From Gamarada debralockiae (Eukaryota; Ascomycota; Leotiomycetes; Helotiales; Hyphodiscaceae): a DNA stretch of 50,059 nucleotides. Below the pieces are notes generated by a model. The model was given only the letters and a program-made list of their open reading frames with translations. It ran no database searches and had not been told where the DNA came from. The position numbers and the translations under genes were made by a program. Shown here one piece after another: positions 8,280 to 18,742 of this stretch. Position 1 is the first letter of the stretch, and each line of letters begins with the position of its first letter. The stretch spans positions 1-50,059 of the forward strand of contig NXFV01001754.1 in NCBI GenBank assembly GCA_002803225.1, in the 5' to 3' direction.

Positions 8280-10046
8280 ATGTATATTCATAGCGAAAGT
8301 AGCCGGTCGCACTTCCATACTTTGAATGCGATCAGTCGGCTAACGACACGCGCAATTCACGGGGGCTTTCACAGGGAACAATGTCTTCCAGCTGTTCAGC
8401 AGAAGCTCAACGGTAGTAGCTCATTAGCCAACGATACGTCGCTCTTCTGGAAAGATAGCACCGGCCATATCTGGTCTGACTATGACAACCCGATCTTGCG
8501 GGTAAGCTTTTGTAAAGCTATATGTGGAGGCAGTGGAATGGGTTGGTATCCTGATACCGCGACTCGATTGCTCATATGGTTCATTCCCGTAATCTTCCTG
8601 ATGTCGAGTATCAACTTACCGCCCATTGGAAGGAAGAGATTCGTTATGATATCTCATCTTTTTGGCGATCCAATCCACTCATACTGGTCATTACTCTCAA
8701 AGCTCGAGGATTGGAACCATGGCTACGCCATGGCTCAAATGTTCCACGCACCCAGATCCAGCCACAACGAGAGTCCGAAAATGGTGATGAGAATACTGTG
8801 CAATGTGTGGGAGTTCGTTCGACCTTTGCACACTACTTCAATCGATGAGGGAACAAGAAATACAGCAGTGATCATTGCTGCTATCAGAGAACTCCTGCAG
8901 CCATCAGGATACGACGTAAACCCCAATTCGATCTACCCCTGCTCATGCATCCAAACCATGGCTGAAGGTATGGACAGAGAAGTTGCAGGTAACATCATCG
9001 ACAAGAGGGCGAATGGCACCCTCCAGACCTGGTTCGCTATCTTCACCTATGTCTTCGGGATTGTCTGCGCATTCGTGTCGGTACTAGGAGGCTCACCCAG
9101 CAGTCCTTCAGGCGGCAAAATTGCTCCAGCTATGCTTTTGTCCTGGCTTTTACCGATCATACTCCTCAGCAATGCCATTGGCCAATTTCGTGCCGAAGAC
9201 TGCATACGTATTGTACGCCAATTTGAAGAACACATCAAGACGATAGAAGGTCCGCATTTACAGAGCTGCATTTGCAACGAGGATTCAGCAGGCCAAGACT
9301 GGACAACAGATGCGAATGACATGGACTGGGGGGTGTTTCTGGATTCTCAGGCCTGGTCTGGCGGGGTCTACTCTTGTCAGTTGACGAAGTCCATGCTTGA
9401 AACTGGACCAAGGAGACTCAAGTCTTTGCTTCTCATAGCCGTCGCTGCTACATCTATCTGTGATTCTTTTGGGATCGCTTTCGGAGTTTTATACTCCTTC
9501 CCAACATTCTTCAGCTGTCGCAATATTATGATCGTTGGCATGATGTTCGTCTGGCTTATGAGCCCCTTTATGACGCGCATCATCATGACCAACAGGGTGT
9601 TCGGACGAGATATGAGGAGACGATGGAGGGTCTTAATATGGAAGGACTCCTTGATAGGCTTCTCGATTCTGTTCCTTCTGGTGGCTTCGAGCTTTGGTCT
9701 TGGGAATAGTTGCAGTTGCTGGGCAGGATTCCGGAACAGAGTGAAGGGTGTTGTGCTGAATCCCACGCAGCAATTCACTAAGAACAACGCCTACATCTAT
9801 CCCATACTCATCTCGATCTGTTTGTTTGTCCAATATATCGTCTTCAAAACGGCACTATATCTCGGGAGAACTGGGCTCAGTATCATGAAATGGAGCGAAG
9901 AAGATCGACGAGCTTCTTTGCCTGCTAGAGCTGCTGTACAGAAATTGGAGGTATTTCCTGCAGTAGTGAATTCTGCATCCAAGCAAACTATTGTGCTAGG
10001 CGATCATGGATACGAATTGTTGGAATACCGCTCTGACTATTACTGA
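8280..10046 (+). CDS. Multi-pass membrane protein, 588 aa, unknown function
   Basis: A single-exon frame of 588 codons with no internal defects. Residues 1-90 are soluble and probably extracytoplasmic or cytosolic; this part contains WKDSTGHIWSDYDNPILRVS followed by a Cys- and Gly-rich turn. Hydrophobic segments fit about seven membrane helices near residues 96-113, 250-271, 281-300, 382-406, 415-436, 456-476 and 505-526. The long loop 115-250 carries a Cys pair (PCSCIQ). The loop 300-380 has CICNED and acidic/Trp residues. The tail after 526 is polar. The layout resembles lineage-expanded fungal hypothetical membrane proteins often found near NLR or ankyrin genes; I cannot name the family. 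There is no catalytic signature. No signal peptide precedes the first helix. Base composition is normal for the window. Confidence 0.8.
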   Translation: MYIHSESSRSHFHTLNAISRLTTRAIHGGFHREQCLPAVQQKLNGSSSLANDTSLFWKDSTGHIWSDYDNPILRVSFCKAICGGSGMGWYPDTATRLLIWFIPVIFLMSSINLPPIGRKRFVMISHLFGDPIHSYWSLLSKLEDWNHGYAMAQMFHAPRSSHNESPKMVMRILCNVWEFVRPLHTTSIDEGTRNTAVIIAAIRELLQPSGYDVNPNSIYPCSCIQTMAEGMDREVAGNIIDKRANGTLQTWFAIFTYVFGIVCAFVSVLGGSPSSPSGGKIAPAMLLSWLLPIILLSNAIGQFRAEDCIRIVRQFEEHIKTIEGPHLQSCICNEDSAGQDWTTDANDMDWGVFLDSQAWSGGVYSCQLTKSMLETGPRRLKSLLLIAVAATSICDSFGIAFGVLYSFPTFFSCRNIMIVGMMFVWLMSPFMTRIIMTNRVFGRDMRRRWRVLIWKDSLIGFSILFLLVASSFGLGNSCSCWAGFRNRVKGVVLNPTQQFTKNNAYIYPILISICLFVQYIVFKTALYLGRTGLSIMKWSEEDRRASLPARAAVQKLEVFPAVVNSASKQTIVLGDHGYELLEYRSDYY

Positions 10047-10377
10047 GCTCCCTTTAATCTAGTGAAAGACAGTTTTACCAGGTAGACAATCAGATTGTTA
10101 CACAAAATTCGTTATCTCGAAGGGATCAAGAAGCCCTGATAAGGAACAGTATATAAAAAGCTGAGAACTTCTCCGTTTGATAGCGAGGATGCCATGATGA
10201 AGCTAAGTAATTATGAAATGGACCGCAGTTTAATTATTCCCAATATTCCATGCCCCGTCCCTCGGAGATAGGTAAAGAGAGAGTGAGGGGCATCAGGACT
10301 GGATGCATTGCTTATTTATACAGAGGAATACAGGAAAAGCACAATCGCAGCATATTGTGTTACAGTCACCACAATGA
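10047..10377. other. Convergent 3' flanks
   Basis: Lies between the ends of the membrane-protein gene (plus) and the Ser-rich pseudogene (minus). No gene or strong hairpin terminator seen. Confidence 0.4.
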
Positions 10378-12267
10378 TTAACGTCTAATGAGACATCCAC
10401 ACATTCCGAACCGCATAGCGTGAGCGGCGGGGCGCAAGTACAGGTCGGAATTGATGAGTCTGTAACGGTCAGAGAATGTTACCGTGCTGGTTGGTGCCAT
10501 GGTTAACTCTGTAAGTTGGAAAGCTTGAAATTGGGTGCCGAGTTGGAGGATTGCATAGTCAAGGTATTGCTGTAGAACGTTCTGAAGAGGCACCCATCCT
10601 ACGCACAACTGCTGAGCTACCGCGGGCGCTCCGTACATGTCGACAAGGCTTTGAAGGATATCGAGCACACTCACGGCTGCTCCTACAGGGGGCGCCTCTA
10701 CGAAAGTTATAACCGAGTCAATAAGAAACTTCTCGCTATCTTTCACGACGACTGTCTGGAGATACTTCACGATATCCTTGGTGGCGTCAAACGCCTTTGG
10801 TACGGTCTTTGGCCATCCGTTCGAAATTGCCTCAAGATGCTATGCCATATCGTTTTCGCAATGTGCCAGCCCGTTGAACTCGCAGCCAAAAAACCATGTG
10901 CCGTCCCCAAAATTAGCAAGGAGATTGTAAGGTGTGGCTTCAACCCAAAGATATGGGTTGGCATTGATAGCCGGCTGCGCGCATTGATTGATCAGCTGGA
11001 TCTCCACTGTGAATGTATTTGGATCTGGCGCTGTAGTACGCTTGCGCTGACTCGTGCCATTGCTAGAGCCAACCAGGCTTGCGAGCTGCTAGACAAAGTT
11101 CGGAATGGTAGCGGCAACAGCAAGACTACAGTCTGCAGAAAAAAGGAAGATTCCCGAGTCATTGAACAGAAACGACTGCCTACTGTCAGATTCGAAACCA
11201 AAGTATGAAGGACTTGTAGCGTCGAGAATTATGTTAGAGCCGTTGAAATCGGTTCCGTACTCGGACATTGCAACCACCGTCTGATAGAAGCCAGGGACTA
11301 TTTCGACCTGCTCGAAGTACACTTCGAGGGGACTATCTAGAGTGTTATTGATTGTACCGCCGTAGGGAGCAGAAAGGAGCCTTGATGTTGGATAAGGCAG
11401 TTTGTAACAGGATTTTGGTGAGCTGACGATACTGAAATGGAGTCTGGTAATCTGAGCCGCGCTGGATGACAAGGTTGTCGATGATGTGAGATCAATTGAG
11501 CAAATCGAGAAGTTGCTCAGAGAATTGACGGAGGCTTGGCTTGGCATTGAAGTCGAGACGGATGTGGAATGGGCGGTAGACGAAGAGACCAAAGTCGTTT
11601 TGTCAATGGTGCTTGAGACGTTGAAAGACCCGGTCAAGGAAGCGAAGGGTCGCGTGGACGAGCTCAAAGTTGATTTTGCTGAACTGCTAGAGGTATACTT
11701 GTAGCTGAAAGTAGAAAAAAAGGACCAACGTTGTCTTGCCAATGCTGCTTGAGATTTTAGATGACTGGGCCAATGACGAAAGAGTTTTCGCGGATGAGCT
11801 CAAAGTCGACCTCGCTGAGCTACTGGAGGTAACCTCAGAGGTTAAGCTTCGACTTGATGTCCCTTTGTTGACGATAGAAGAAGATCGGTGAGATGAACTT
11901 TGGATTAAAGAAGTCCTTGTCGTTGATGACGATGCTTTGGACATTCTGGAGGAAGTGTGGAAGCAACGCATGAACAAGCGCTCAGAGCTCGCGGGATAGA
12001 CTCGTCGCAGTGGGCGGCTAGTGTTCCTAGTACACCAGCCAGGGAGCCGAAAGTTGCATTTCTTGCAAAATGCTACAGCGTTCGCCGAGGAAGCCTTCGA
12101 GAGCGCCACGAGGCAATTGTTATGTGTACAAGATCTGAGTTAAGGGCGAAGCGAAGATTAGATGATGCTGAAAGCGATGTCGGTTATCAGAAGGAAACTT
12201 ACCTTCAAGCCGTTGTCCCAATAGCAAGCAAGACTAGTAGACACATAACATGCCTAAGCCATTCCAT
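10378..12267 (-). pseudogene. Broken secreted Ser-rich protein gene
   Basis: On the minus strand an ATG at 12265-12267 begins a clear signal peptide (MEWLRHVMCLLVLLAIGTTA), followed by TGA at 12205-12207 and a textbook GTAAGT donor at 12202. Downstream, one frame has TAG at 12073-12075 and then a Cys-rich mature-like stretch (AAHCDESIPRALSACSCV). It shifts frame near 11950 into a Ser/Thr-rich repeat tract. It shifts again at a run of seven T (about 11718); removing one T joins the two Ser-rich frames. The same frame then continues to the end at 10378, interrupted only by TAG at 11089-11091 and 10840-10842. Parts after the Ser-rich tract (GDGTWFFGCEFNG, PKAFDATKDIVKYLQ) look like a folded extracellular domain. 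Several stops are one C-to-T step from CAG or CGA, which fits decay of a cell-surface or secreted protein. Confidence 0.6.
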
Positions 12268-13384
12268 GACTAAAACATCAAGTGCTAGGATCTGTCCTTA
12301 CGAAATATACGTGATTCAGAATATCTACCCGATAGTAATAGTTGACAAGGCACCGGGACCTGCGACGATAGGATACTCTAAGACTGTATCCATGAAAATT
12401 CCTGGCATCGAGATATTATGCCTTTGTATAAAGAGGAGATGCGCCGCTGTCTCACAAAAAGCAACAAAGTTTGGAATATGGATATTAATCCTATTCCAAA
12501 TCAGCCTAACATACACCTATCTACGTCGGGACATAATCTACTTCTTGGCTTTTTGTTCGTCACTGCAGATCAGATATTGTTTTCTTTCCTTGTCGTCCAT
12601 CCTCGAATCTCAATGTCTTTGGAAGAAAAAAGAAAATTTCCGTCGCGCAAACCCATTTTTGTTGTAAATGTTCAATGATTTCTTTCCTTTTCTTAAATGA
12701 TTCCAGAGTGATCCCTTTTGGGACTGTGGTTCGTATCTTCCTTATTGGACTCGTTGGATCGCCAAACCGGGAGCTCGTGGTGCGCGAAGTTGGTGTCAAT
12801 CAGCCCTGTAAGGCTGTTTGGTGGAACAATTTATTTTTGTTTTTGCAACAAATGGCCTAATGTGAATGCGACTCATTATAAATTCAAGGGCTTTTGGCGT
12901 CTCATCTCAGTGCGGGGTCATTCTACTCTACCAAGCCCCGCGTGGACGGGCAGTCTTGTAGTACCATGAGTACTGAGGCAGGGATTATTTTGAACTTCAA
13001 ATCTCTGACTCAACTCCAAATTGGGAAAGCTTTGGGCAATTATTAGAATCATATCAGGATTGGCGAGTGATTGGGTAGGATGACAGTATTACTGCAAGTA
13101 CCTGTCGTGCTGGTCCAGGGCGAATTCATCCGAGGGGGCCAATCATCTGCCAAACTTCATGCCGATTAGCTTACTGTTACATACTCTCATGTACTACTAT
13201 TAGGCAACTTAGACCTGGTTGTGAAAGTCTCCGCATAACACCCATTTCTCAGTGACGATAAGCTACGCTGGGATTTATCATCTTTTTACTTTCTTCTTGT
13301 CATATTTCTAGCTGATACTAACTCTGTGAGCCATAATTCAGCGAAGGTCAAAACATCCTCGCTATTGAAGCTTGTCCCATCACA
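12268..13384. other. Intergenic, about 1.1 kb, nothing recognised
   Basis: Short frames on both strands overlap one another without motifs. Upstream flank of the secreted-protein pseudogene on the minus side. No repeat or RNA gene supported. Confidence 0.35.
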
Positions 13385-13399
13385 GTGTTAAGTACTACG

Positions 13400-13630
13400 A
13401 TGTTAGAGTTAAGCATCATAATAGTAGGAGCTGGCATCGCGGGCCTCAGCACAGCCATTGCACTCCAACGCAGAGGCCACACGGTCACAGTCTTCACACG
13501 AGCAGAACGATGCCTCGAAGAGTGCAGTCCATTTGGGAGAATATGGATTGCAACGCGCAAATACAGCAGGCTCTCGGTTGACGGGCAGCCCATTAAAGCC
13601 CTCCATGTTCAGGTGGTGGTGCCGTGTTGA
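13400..13630 (+). pseudogene. FAD monooxygenase N-terminal fragment
   Basis: From the ATG at 13400 the frame encodes the FAD-binding Rossmann start of a salicylate-hydroxylase-like (PHBH-fold) monooxygenase: SIIIVGAGIAGLSTAIALQ, then RRGHTVTVF, with the G-x-G-x2-G dinucleotide motif at about residues 11-16. After TVTVF the expected acidic residue and the substrate-side segment are lost. The frame runs through unrelated-looking sequence to a stop at 13630. The natural continuation (LERHPGCQALGA...) is found on the opposite strand at 14.65 kb, so this fragment has been separated by rearrangement or comes from a second copy. Without the DG and GD motifs it cannot make an active enzyme. Confidence 0.65.
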
Positions 13631-14159
13631 GACCTCTCTTGAGCTTGAAGTGGCGAGGTGCGGCGGGCTTTCGTGATAAGGAGGATAATTGGAAAAACGT
13701 GCAGAAGCGATTCAGTCATCTTGTGCTGGCACGCCTCGCGGTCCCGCTCTTGGGGCCGTGCCAAAGCAGGTTCGGCGGAACAAGTCTCTTTGTGACTCTC
13801 CACAATGAGAGCAGCACAACAGATTTAGAGCCATGATCCCCTTCATCATCGTTGCCACCATATCCATCTGCTATTTTTCAGTTCCTTTGCCAAGGTTGCC
13901 ACTTTACGAAAGATTGCGCACGCGCGTCTCCATTGAGGGGTGGCAAGTGTTCTAACCAGATGTGAAAGGGGTATGAGAATATGTGATGAAATGGAAAGAT
14001 ATTGAAAGTGGCGCTTGGACACAAAATAAAAATACTGCGCCAATTTGCAAACCGAAAGAGAAAAGTTACAGATGATGAAATGCTGCTAATCCAATTCCAT
14101 TTCAACACATCCATACTCTATCTATACCAAGGTTGCTCGACTCGATCTTTGGTGCTCCA

Positions 14160-14652
14160 TGGACTTCGAAGCCATATTCCTTAGGACGCACCATCAAGGG
14201 CATCTCTGATGACCGAGCGAATCCCTTGTCCCATGTCAGAAGATATTGCAAAGAACAATTTATGAAACAGAGCTTACCATCAGCCCCGATAATCAAGTCC
14301 GCCTCCAAAATATCACCACCCCTCAAAGTCACAATCGGCTTCTCCAAATCAATACCCACAACCGTCTTCCCAAACAATCTTCACCCTTCTTTCCTCAGCA
14401 ACCTCACCTAAAGTCTCCTGCAATCTATATCTCGCGAAAGCCCATGAAGGAAACCCATAATCCTTAATCGATTGACCAACGGCCCTTGAATCCAAGAACT
14501 TTCCCGTATCGTATCGGCGATGACAAACAACCTTTGAGGGCCTGGTGGGCGCTGATGTGTTTTTCCATATTCAATGAGAACGCGTGTTGAGTTGGCAGAT
14601 AATCCTACGGTGGCTCCCAATGCTTGGCATCCTGGATGCCGCTCCAACACTC
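14160..14652 (-). pseudogene. FAD monooxygenase middle fragment, inverted
   Basis: Minus strand from 14652: LERHPGCQALGATVGLSANS, corresponding to the residues after the Rossmann fold, then about 80 codons, a frame change near 14400, and TLRGGDILEADLIIGADG, which is the conserved DG motif of PHBH-type monooxygenases. GADG is followed by a 53-bp intron (GTAAGC donor, TTCTGAC branch, ACAAG acceptor; about 14241-14293) and then IRSVIRDALDG, after which similarity stops. There is no N-terminus and no C-terminal half. This and the plus-strand N-terminal fragment at 13.4 kb are oppositely oriented, so the gene has been inverted and broken. Confidence 0.6.
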
Positions 14653-15059
14653 GCTTTGCAGATCAGATTACTGAACCCTGGGGCAAACGACACAACGACA
14701 ACGAATATCACCCCGGAGAAGAGAAGGATAATTGACTTTCCAGATGAAACAGCAAGAATATACCCTCTGCGTCAGCATATTACATGGGAACGTCACGACA
14801 TCGTGTATCGATCGCAGATTCGCAGACAGCAAGATAAATTGTCCAGGATCTTGTGATATTTTTTGCATGCTGATTTAAGTTGATGGTCCTGCAAGAAGGT
14901 CTGCGTCACAGTTGTCATATTCTCCCCTGTACCAGTCCAAAAATATGATCACGACTCCGAAAAATAAATGAACCACCGTCTTCATGGATGGTCTCAGTCT
15001 GAATAGAATATCTATGGCTTACGTCCCACCATCATTACAACCGGCGAAAATGGTACCGC
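14653..15059. other. Intergenic between relics
   Basis: No supported gene. Short frames here lack motifs. The Pro/Ser-rich plus-strand frame at 14984-15229 is antisense to the relic below. Confidence 0.35.
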
Positions 15060-15411
15060 AACATTCTCATAGTCCCCACCTCAACCCTGCAGCATCTTCT
15101 TCGCCATCTCATCCGCCTCCTCCTTACTCCCCGCCTTCCCACTATTCAGGAGTGCCACGGGAAGTCATCCAGCCTTCCGGACCACTGCTCCCCAAATCCA
15201 ATACTCAGGTGCGAGCTCCGGATATCTAGTGGAAGAATAATCTTCCTTCACAATATCCTGAATGCCGCATTCTTTGAATGCATGACACCATGTGCTCTCC
15301 AACTGGAGCGGGCCGATAAGCCTTAACATAAAACGCCACATTTTCGTTTACAAAAGTTGGGAACTCATTAAAGGGGAGGGTAGGGAAAGGGGGTAATACT
15401 ACGTGTTCCAC
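15060..15411 (-). pseudogene. Relic of an unidentified protein gene
   Basis: Minus strand: an open frame with VLPPFPTLPFNEFPTFVNEN and FYVKAYRPAPVGEHMVSCIQ ends at TAG 15226-15228. One base over, the next frame continues RYPELAPEYWIWGAVVRKAG, hits TGA, and resumes LPVALLNSGKAGSKEEADEM AKKM before a final stop near 15082. Continuous protein-like sequence across a frameshift and an in-frame TGA indicates a decayed coding region rather than chance. I do not recognise the family. No start or upstream exon could be placed. Confidence 0.4.
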
Positions 15412-15461
15412 CGAGGCTAGCGCTTATGCAGGACCCATGTTAGGGAACGGGAGTCCAATAT

Positions 15462-15512
15462 AATCCATTCTGATCCATTCTGATCCATCTGAACCATTCT
15501 GAACCATTCTGC
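15462..15512. repeat. Short tandem repeat, about 10 bp x 5
   Basis: Five consecutive imperfect copies of CCATTCTGAT/CCATTCTGAA. Confidence 0.8.
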
Positions 15513-16768
15513 TCCTATTCCTCTCTATATGCTTCAGAAATCTGCCCATACAACAAGCTTGCTTGGTCATTATAATCGAGCTATTATCATTGCTAAAGCG
15601 CGCTAGAGCAATAAGTAATAGTATTGTTGGAACGTGACATCTGAGTCATAACCCACTTGGCCCTGTTGCCTAGGGTATGAGTTACTACGTTATATATATA
15701 TACCCTTGGGCCACTACTCTCTAAATGTCAAGCTGCTATCACATTCTACAATTATGATCTCGCAACAAGTATCCCTACTTCTATCACAAGATCCTTAAAG
15801 AATATCTCACTATAGCGTGTGGAGAACAGAAACGCAGCTGTAATAGCTACAGGTAGCTGGAGGGCAACAGGAGAGATCACAGTATATCAGAGAAGTAGCA
15901 ATAGGGGGAGAGGGACAATAGTGGTTGTATTCGTGGTAGTTGAAAAGGGGTTCCGTAGTACTTGTACGCTTGTGAATAATAAACTCAAGCTTGCCTTCTC
16001 CCAAATAGGGCCAGTGAGCCTTACTTATCCTTCACTCCTAGCTCCTATCTTCACATGCTAGCTATACTAGCTGCTGACTCTGCAACTGATTGTACACTGA
16101 CTAGCTACTTACTAATTGCTGACTGTGCACAATATTGAGCCTGGCACAAGTAATAACCGCCCATGTGAAATCACTTATGTGAAATCACCTGTATATCTTC
16201 AGGAGGCATGCTCTTGTTACAGAATTTGTGGATAGTAATACTCCTAGGTTCTCTGTTTTTAGAGCTATAGGCTTCACTAACATGACTTTTCTATGTCCTG
16301 CCGAAGCATTGCAGTCCTTGTACTTATAATTGGTAATAGAAACAATATTAGAGGCATTTACCTACGGGGAAAATCTTATGCACATAGTGGTCAAATACCT
16401 AGTTCTCTACTATACTTAGCCAACTATAACCTAAGAATAGTGAGGATCTTCTTAATAACTCTAATGAGACGCTTTATGTTTATATTCATAAATAGTGATA
16501 GGCTACTGTGCTGCGAATTTCTGTAGTCCTGCAAATAAGCTTACTATTTGGTTCTTTCTAGTACAGCTATCACGTGATATAGCTTGAAAGTGATTACTAT
16601 ATTCTTAGGACGTTTGCTTTGCAGGGTGTTGTTATGAGAACCCTAATACTGAGATGCATATAGCGCTAGTCCAAAAATAGGCTTCGAAAGCTTCAATTCA
16701 AAATTCTCTGTCCTTCCTGTATCGTTCAACCCTTCTGTTATATCTACAACTTGATACAGCTTATTCTT
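15513..16768. other. Gene-poor repeat-like DNA
   Basis: A segment from 15625 beginning TGTTGGAACGTGAC and containing a TATATATATA run (about 15693-15704) has the look of an LTR start. No matching TTCCAACA end, primer-binding site or gag/pol frame could be found, so no element is called. The 77-aa plus frame at 16293-16526 has no motif. Confidence 0.3.
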
Positions 16769-16848
16769 GTTGCCTGTCCCGATAGCTGGTTGCCTGTCCC
16801 GATATCTTGTTGCCTGTACCGATAGCCTGCTGCCTGTCCCTAGATATC
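16769..16848. repeat. Tandem repeat, 20 bp x 4
   Basis: Four adjacent units of GTTGCCTGTCCCGATAGCTG-type sequence. Copies 1 and 2 differ at the last positions only; copies 3 and 4 are more diverged. Confidence 0.85.
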
Positions 16849-17005
16849 ACCGTACCTTCTAGACCTATCAACACAGGGTTTACTAGCTGAGGTCTATTAT
16901 CAATCTAGAATCAAGAAAAGAATACTAAAGAATAATGGATTTAGTAGAAACCTAAGGGTAGAAGTTGATAGTAAAGGGCGAAGAAGATTGATGAAGATTG
17001 ATAGA

Positions 17006-17141
17006 GACCAATGAAGATGAAAGACCAATGAAGATGAAAGACCAATGAGGATGAAAGACCAATGAAGATGAAAGACCAATGAGGATGAAAGACCAATGAA
17101 GATGAAAGACCAATGAAGATGAAAGACCAATGAAGATGAAA
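17006..17141. repeat. Minisatellite, 17 bp x 8
   Basis: Eight head-to-tail units of GACCAATGAAGATGAAA. Units 3 and 5 share the same A-to-G change (GAGG). Degenerate half-units precede it (about 16980-17005). Because 17 is not a multiple of three, all frames stay open, which creates an artificial repetitive ORF on the minus strand. Confidence 0.95.
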
Positions 17142-18742
17142 GACAGATAGATAATATTATCTGCTCCTTTGTTAGAGTTAAAACTGGGCACCAGTGGGTG
17201 ACACTACTCGTGACGGCCGGAAATTCTTCAAACGAAATCAAAACTCTCAACTTTCGAAATAAACAATTAAGATGTTTATGTAATTTGTACTGCCAATAGT
17301 GCAGAATCGCATAGTTAACTTAATTTTTCTTCAAAAAGTTGTTGTGGTTAGACACGGTCTTTCCAAAGTTTCTGATCCGTCACGAATTCTGACATACCCT
17401 GGTGGGGCACTAGTACGTCTATCTCCCTTCTGTATCACCCTTTTACATTGCCATGCACTCCCTGAGGATCAATTCCGACTCCCTAAGCTGGCTAAAATTA
17501 GTATTAGCCACCTTGATTATATTAACACAATGATCTGGGAGGCACTCAGCTAAGCCCTGATACTTCCTTTATCTCTTCTGAGTTACCTCGTTATAGATCA
17601 AGCTATGCAAGCCTCTCGCCTTTCTTGGACTACCTAATTCATATTATACGAAAGGGAGGGGCAAAGCGCTCCCACAGCCTAGTCCCCTTAGGGGCATCGT
17701 CTCAGTTGCCTCAGTTGTATTATGCTTAATAATATAATAAGTTGGATACTGCTGAAAAATCTTTCCTTAGCTGATCCTGTCCTAGAAGTTAAAGAAGTAA
17801 CTGAGCACTGTTATAACGTCTTTCACAAGGGTGTCATTTAGTACAGCATCACTTACCTTATAAAAGTAACAAGACTCCCTGAGCGAGCTTTGGATAATCC
17901 CCTGCCTCCCCGTCACCTCAAGTCTGCTTCACACTAGCTGGATCAGATGCTCGGAGGAATTAGCCTGATGCATGAACCTCGTCTACTTAATGCTGATTCT
18001 GCACGCACAACCTGCACACTCTCTTGATACATCTATTCTAATTCATATCACTACAGTTCGTTACGTTGACATCGATAGTCTACTACCTTAATTGAGGAAG
18101 GGGGGATGGCCGAGAATCAATGTACAGTAGTAGAAATCACTTTTGTTGTTGAAAAAGGAGACTGACTTGGGAAGCATCATTTAGGCTTAGTCTTCAGTGC
18201 ATGTGACTGAAGATTTTAACTTTAGTCATGCGATGTGTAAGACAGCCCTGGGAAAGCTATGATATAATAGCTTATAACTAAGTGATATATAAGGAGGAAA
18301 GTAGGGATTAAGCTTTAGTCCTTTGTACGAATATGATCACTCTAAACCCCTTACTTTAAGCCTCATTTCCACTATACACTTGTTGCCTATTCGAGTTAGG
18401 TCTTCATCTTATAAATCGTTCTATGAGCTTTGAATCTTCTCGTTTTAATAGATCAAGGTTATTCTTATATAATTTTATTATTAAAAGTGTAATATATACT
18501 AAGTAGGGTTAATTGTCCAAAGACAATGACATTGTTTGGAGTCTTTGTGTTCGGCAATTTATTGTGTCGTCGAATAAGACTTCTTTGTGCGTCGTGATGA
18601 GACGGAGGGTGCTGTTTCCCTGGAGCTTGGCTCCTACTAGTTATGTTCTTCTCACGCTAAAGCCGTATATAATAGCGTGTTTGAATAGCAAGTGCGTGTT
18701 TCGTGCGTATAATTGTGTGTTTTGACCTTGCCAGATTTTAAT
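17142..18742. other. Gene-poor region, nothing firm
   Basis: Moderately AT-rich DNA. A palindrome with TCTTCAGT/ACTGAAGA arms lies near 18190-18212. A TGTAAGACAGCC...TATATAAGG stretch (18236-18292) is LTR-like but has no partner. Short ORFs at 17299 and 18513 have no recognisable content. Confidence 0.3.

Noticed and set aside
15625..16768. Possible LTR retrotransposon starting TGTTGGAA
   Set aside because: No matching LTR end, primer-binding site, reverse-transcriptase or gag frame could be found.
16900..17250. 116-aa repetitive minus frame (SSLVFHLHW repeats)
   Set aside because: Produced by the 17-bp minisatellite, which leaves all frames open.
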